Assembly (NCBI GenBank): GCA_949130495.1
Contig: OX422211.1
Span: 539,402,872 to 539,466,871 of the forward strand
DNA: 64,000 nt
Direction: 5' to 3'
DNA from: Sambucus nigra
Lineage: Eukaryota; Streptophyta; Magnoliopsida; Dipsacales; Adoxaceae
The translations under genes were made by a program, and so were the position numbers. This document shows positions 61,510-64,000 of this stretch, in pieces; within the stretch, counting starts at the first letter, position 1; each line of letters begins with the position of its first letter. The notes under the pieces were generated by a model. That model was not told where the DNA came from. It ran no database searches and was given only the letters and a program-made list of their open reading frames with translations.

Positions 61510-62068
61510 TGTTGCGCTAAAGCAAGACTATCTCTAGCGACCAAGATGATAAAACTCACTTGAAAATTTTATCAAACACTTCGTGTACGAAAAACACCCA
61601 AGACGTTGTTCCGTAAATGAACTAGTGTGCAAACTCCCAATCAAATCAACCAAGCATCAATGAAGAGACAATAAGAACATACAAGAAATCATCAAAGAAA
61701 AACAACAACGATATACCGCGGTTCACCCAAATTTGGGCTACATCCACCAAGGAGGATTTCTTCTTTCTATAGATAAATGGAGGAACCCAAAGATTATACA
61801 CACACATAATTTATCTCTCCTAGAAAGTCACTCATAACCTCACAAGAACTCACCTCTCAAGTGGAGCTCTACCACTCTTCAGCTTTGATAACTCTCAAAA
61901 TAGGTCTCAAACTTGTCCTCACTTTCAAAACCTAGAAATAACACTTGTATTTATAGATTTGAGCCGAAATGACAAATTTGTAGATAAACCAAAAACTGAA
62001 AAAACACACAACACAAAGTTAAAGGCCCCTGCTTCAATTTTAGTTTTTCGCCAAACACCGTAGGAGAG
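61510..62068 (-). repeat. 5' LTR of the Copia derivative, outer end cut
   Basis: Starts TGTTGCGCTAAAGC and matches 58690-59246. After GTAGGAGAG the sequence changes abruptly to CCTGTGGCCATCC, so the U3 end was removed or displaced by the following element. Confidence 0.8.
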
Positions 62069-63430
62069 CCTGTGGCCATCCCCGATCCTCGCGACGGGTG
62101 GGAGAGTGAGGATCCTAGGTCCAACGCGTCCCTCTCGGGAGTGCTTCGGTCGGGGTCGTTGATGAGGTGAAAAATGTAGAGAGATGGAGTCGTCAGTCTA
62201 TTTTACTCAAAATAGACAAAAGAAAGGGATCCATCCCGAAGGACAGCATCCAAGGACATAATGATACATATGAAACCAAATGATTCGATAAGGGTACATA
62301 GGCTAAGTTACGAAATGGGAAGGTGTTAGTCACCCATTCCGCCCTTACGGTCTCTCATGGGCTTTTTTGCTATTTTCCTTTATTTTCCATGTGATATGTG
62401 TGCATGTGTATATATAGTGGATATAGGAATCCTCGACTTGTATCATGGAAGAGACAAGGCGAGTCATCCATAGGAAGGTTCATAGAAATAATATTAGAAA
62501 ATAGGATTTACGCGATTATCCTTACGTTGATCGTTATAATGGAACGATAACGTATGTGGAATAATACGCCACTAAGAACAAATATATGCATGTATGTAAT
62601 CTAAGAGAGTTCAGTTTAGAGAAAATAGAAAATGAGAGAAAAATTGAGAATAGGACTCGAGTCTCGAGTTTTACCCCGAGACGCCTACGTAGCCTATAGA
62701 GGCATCAAAGTCCACGTAGTTCGCATGCAAAAAGAGGGGTGGGGTTTATCCCATAAATCCAACTAGGGACCTCTCTTATTTGTGTGTTGTATGTGTAAAA
62801 GAGTGTTTTAGTTGTGAGAAAAGTGTAAGAAAAATGTGAGAATTCCCATTTGAAATTTATGAGCAAACCCTCTTTTTCTTATTTTTGGGGTTTTTTATTT
62901 GTATGTAAATAAGATATGTGCAATAATATTAAATAAAAAGTGTATTACGATATGTGAGATGAGAGAATAAAAGCGCTAAATAATAAAACAAATTAATGCG
63001 AATTTATGAGAATTTAAGGAGGGAATTGAGAAAATTGGACATTCTTGAAGATATTGAGCTTGATCTTGAGTGTTGGAGAGTAGACCTTGCACTTGGATGA
63101 TGATGGAGGGTAATTAATTCTCCAAGTTTGATGAAAAGGATGATGAAAAATGAAGGTTGGAAAGGGATTTGGATGTGGAAATCACATTAACTTTGAGATA
63201 GGTTTTCTGAATTTGCTGGGAGTGATGTCTATCTGATATGGGCTCCCCTTTGCAATGAGGTTAAGGCCTCCTTTTTATAGGCCCAGGGCATTGCCGATCG
63301 GCATAGCCCTGTCCTCCCAATCGGCACGTGCGTTTAGGCAAACTACCGATAGGCAGGGTCTGGGACCTGCCGTTTGGTAGTGTCTTTCAGGCCTTTTTGG
63401 AAAATCAATCACTGAGCACAAACTGTTGAC
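62069..63430. mobile_element. Ogre-like retrotransposon leader or LTR (tentative)
   Basis: No gene. Two phrases resemble those I know from Ogre-type (Tat lineage) leaders: GGGAAGGTGTTAGTCACCC near 62317, and GACGCCTACGTAGCC with CCACGTAGTTCGC (62680-62732). Terminal structures are not visible and the element probably continues past the window. Confidence 0.35.
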
Positions 63431-63433
63431 CCA

Positions 63434-64000
63434 AATCATGCATGGGATAGACCGTTGGAAAGGTAACTTAGAGACCTTTAAAAGTCCTTGGGACTACTCT
63501 CGGGTTTGGGAGTTGACTTTGGGTGAAATGTGGCTTGGAAGCGCTCGTCGATCCTTTGGACGGGAAAACTTCGGATGCAATTGGGTCGTTCGTCCGCATG
63601 GTAAGTCAGAATGGTGTATGGGGCAGACCGTTGGAAAGGTTAAGAGATTTACTTAGACATTCCAAAGAGTTTGATCTGGTTCAGGAGTTGACTTTGGCCA
63701 ACTGGTTCCTGGAAGCATTTGGTGACCTCTTAGAGTAAAATGGATCGTTCGTCCGTACTGTAAGTCAGAATCGTGCATGGAGCAGACCATTAGAAAGGAG
63801 TTTCAGTTACCTTTGAAGATTCATTTAGTCTCAATCGAGAAAAAGAGTTGAATTAGGTCAAACGGATCCCGAGGGATCCCGGTGACCTCTAGATCAAGTT
63901 TCGGGGGAAAACGGGTCATTCGTCTGCATGGTAAATAAGAATCATGCACGGGACAGACCATTGGAAATGGGATTCAGTGCCCTTAGAATATTCATTCAGT
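63434..64000. repeat. Degenerate tandem array, about 170-bp units
   Basis: A landmark like AATCATGCATGGGACAGACC followed by (A/G)TTGGAAA recurs at 63434, 63610, 63769 and 63940 (spacing 176, 159 and 171). A second landmark, GGGTCGTTCGTCCGCATGGT, precedes each later copy by about 27 bp. Three full units and a partial one, continuing beyond 64000. The 71- to 76-codon frames here follow the repeat and have no known domain. Confidence 0.8.

Larger units (their letters stand above)
58690..62068 (-). mobile_element. Copia retrotransposon derivative lacking integrase and RT
   Basis: Two direct repeats starting TGTTG(T/C)GCTAAAGC at 58690 and 61510 match for about 557 bp, with roughly 6% differences by eye. 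On the - strand the right repeat is followed by TGGTATCAGAGC, so it is the 5' LTR. The interior of about 2.2 kb keeps gag, zinc knuckle, protease and GAG-pre-integrase but no integrase, RT or RNase H. The right LTR is cut at 62068. Confidence 0.85.

Noticed and set aside
62069..63430. A host gene promoter next to the broken gene fragment
   Set aside because: The phrases resemble retrotransposon leaders, and no open frame or core promoter layout supports a gene.

Overview
This window is plant nuclear DNA made almost entirely of nested and decayed transposable elements. I found no intact host gene. It holds Ty3/gypsy chromoviruses, Tat-lineage Ty3/gypsy elements with a second (archaeal-type) RNase H, a Copia derivative, an L1-type LINE and small hAT-like elements with 8-bp target duplications. 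This mix, the AT-rich base composition and plant-type GT-AG introns point to a flowering plant, probably a eudicot. I cannot name the species.

Layout. (1) 1-27055 is a chromovirus on the + strand ('F', tRNA-iMet primer site) with LTRs of about 2.9 kb. A related chromovirus on the - strand ('R') has inserted in its RNase H region at 5573. R's left LTR was in turn split by a 10.2-kb - strand non-autonomous element (5968-16197) that keeps only a gag-like zinc-knuckle gene between 2.75-kb LTRs. A deletion near 23780 removed most of R's other LTR and F's integrase core. (2) 27782-40085 is a complete Tat-lineage element on the - strand with LTRs of about 558 bp and target duplication CCAAT. Besides gag-pol it carries an antisense gene with introns and, between the two convergent genes, a 28-unit minisatellite whose units can fold into hairpins. 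(3) 40496-46620 holds three hAT-like non-autonomous transposons and the 3' end of a dead LINE. (4) 46620-50775 is mostly unassigned, with an LTR-like stretch carrying short repeats. (5) 50776-53772 is a chromovirus solo LTR that landed a few bases from the primer binding site of another dead element. (6) 53794-56600 holds an LTR fragment and a ruined Tat-type gag-protease region with a (CTT)n microsatellite. (7) 57888-58689 is an unidentified gene fragment, broken by a Copia derivative (58690-62068). (8) 62069-64000 looks like the leader of an Ogre-type element and ends in a degenerate array of about 170-bp units that runs off the window.

The elements are layered in time. The chromoviruses are heavily mutated: stops largely explained by C-to-T or G-to-A changes, and catalytic Asp replaced by Asn. 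The Tat element is younger, with LTRs about 4-5% different by eye, but it too is inactivated by stops, frameshifts and a mutated protease. The most interesting structures are the Tat antisense gene with its minisatellite and the gag-only element nested in the chromovirus LTR.
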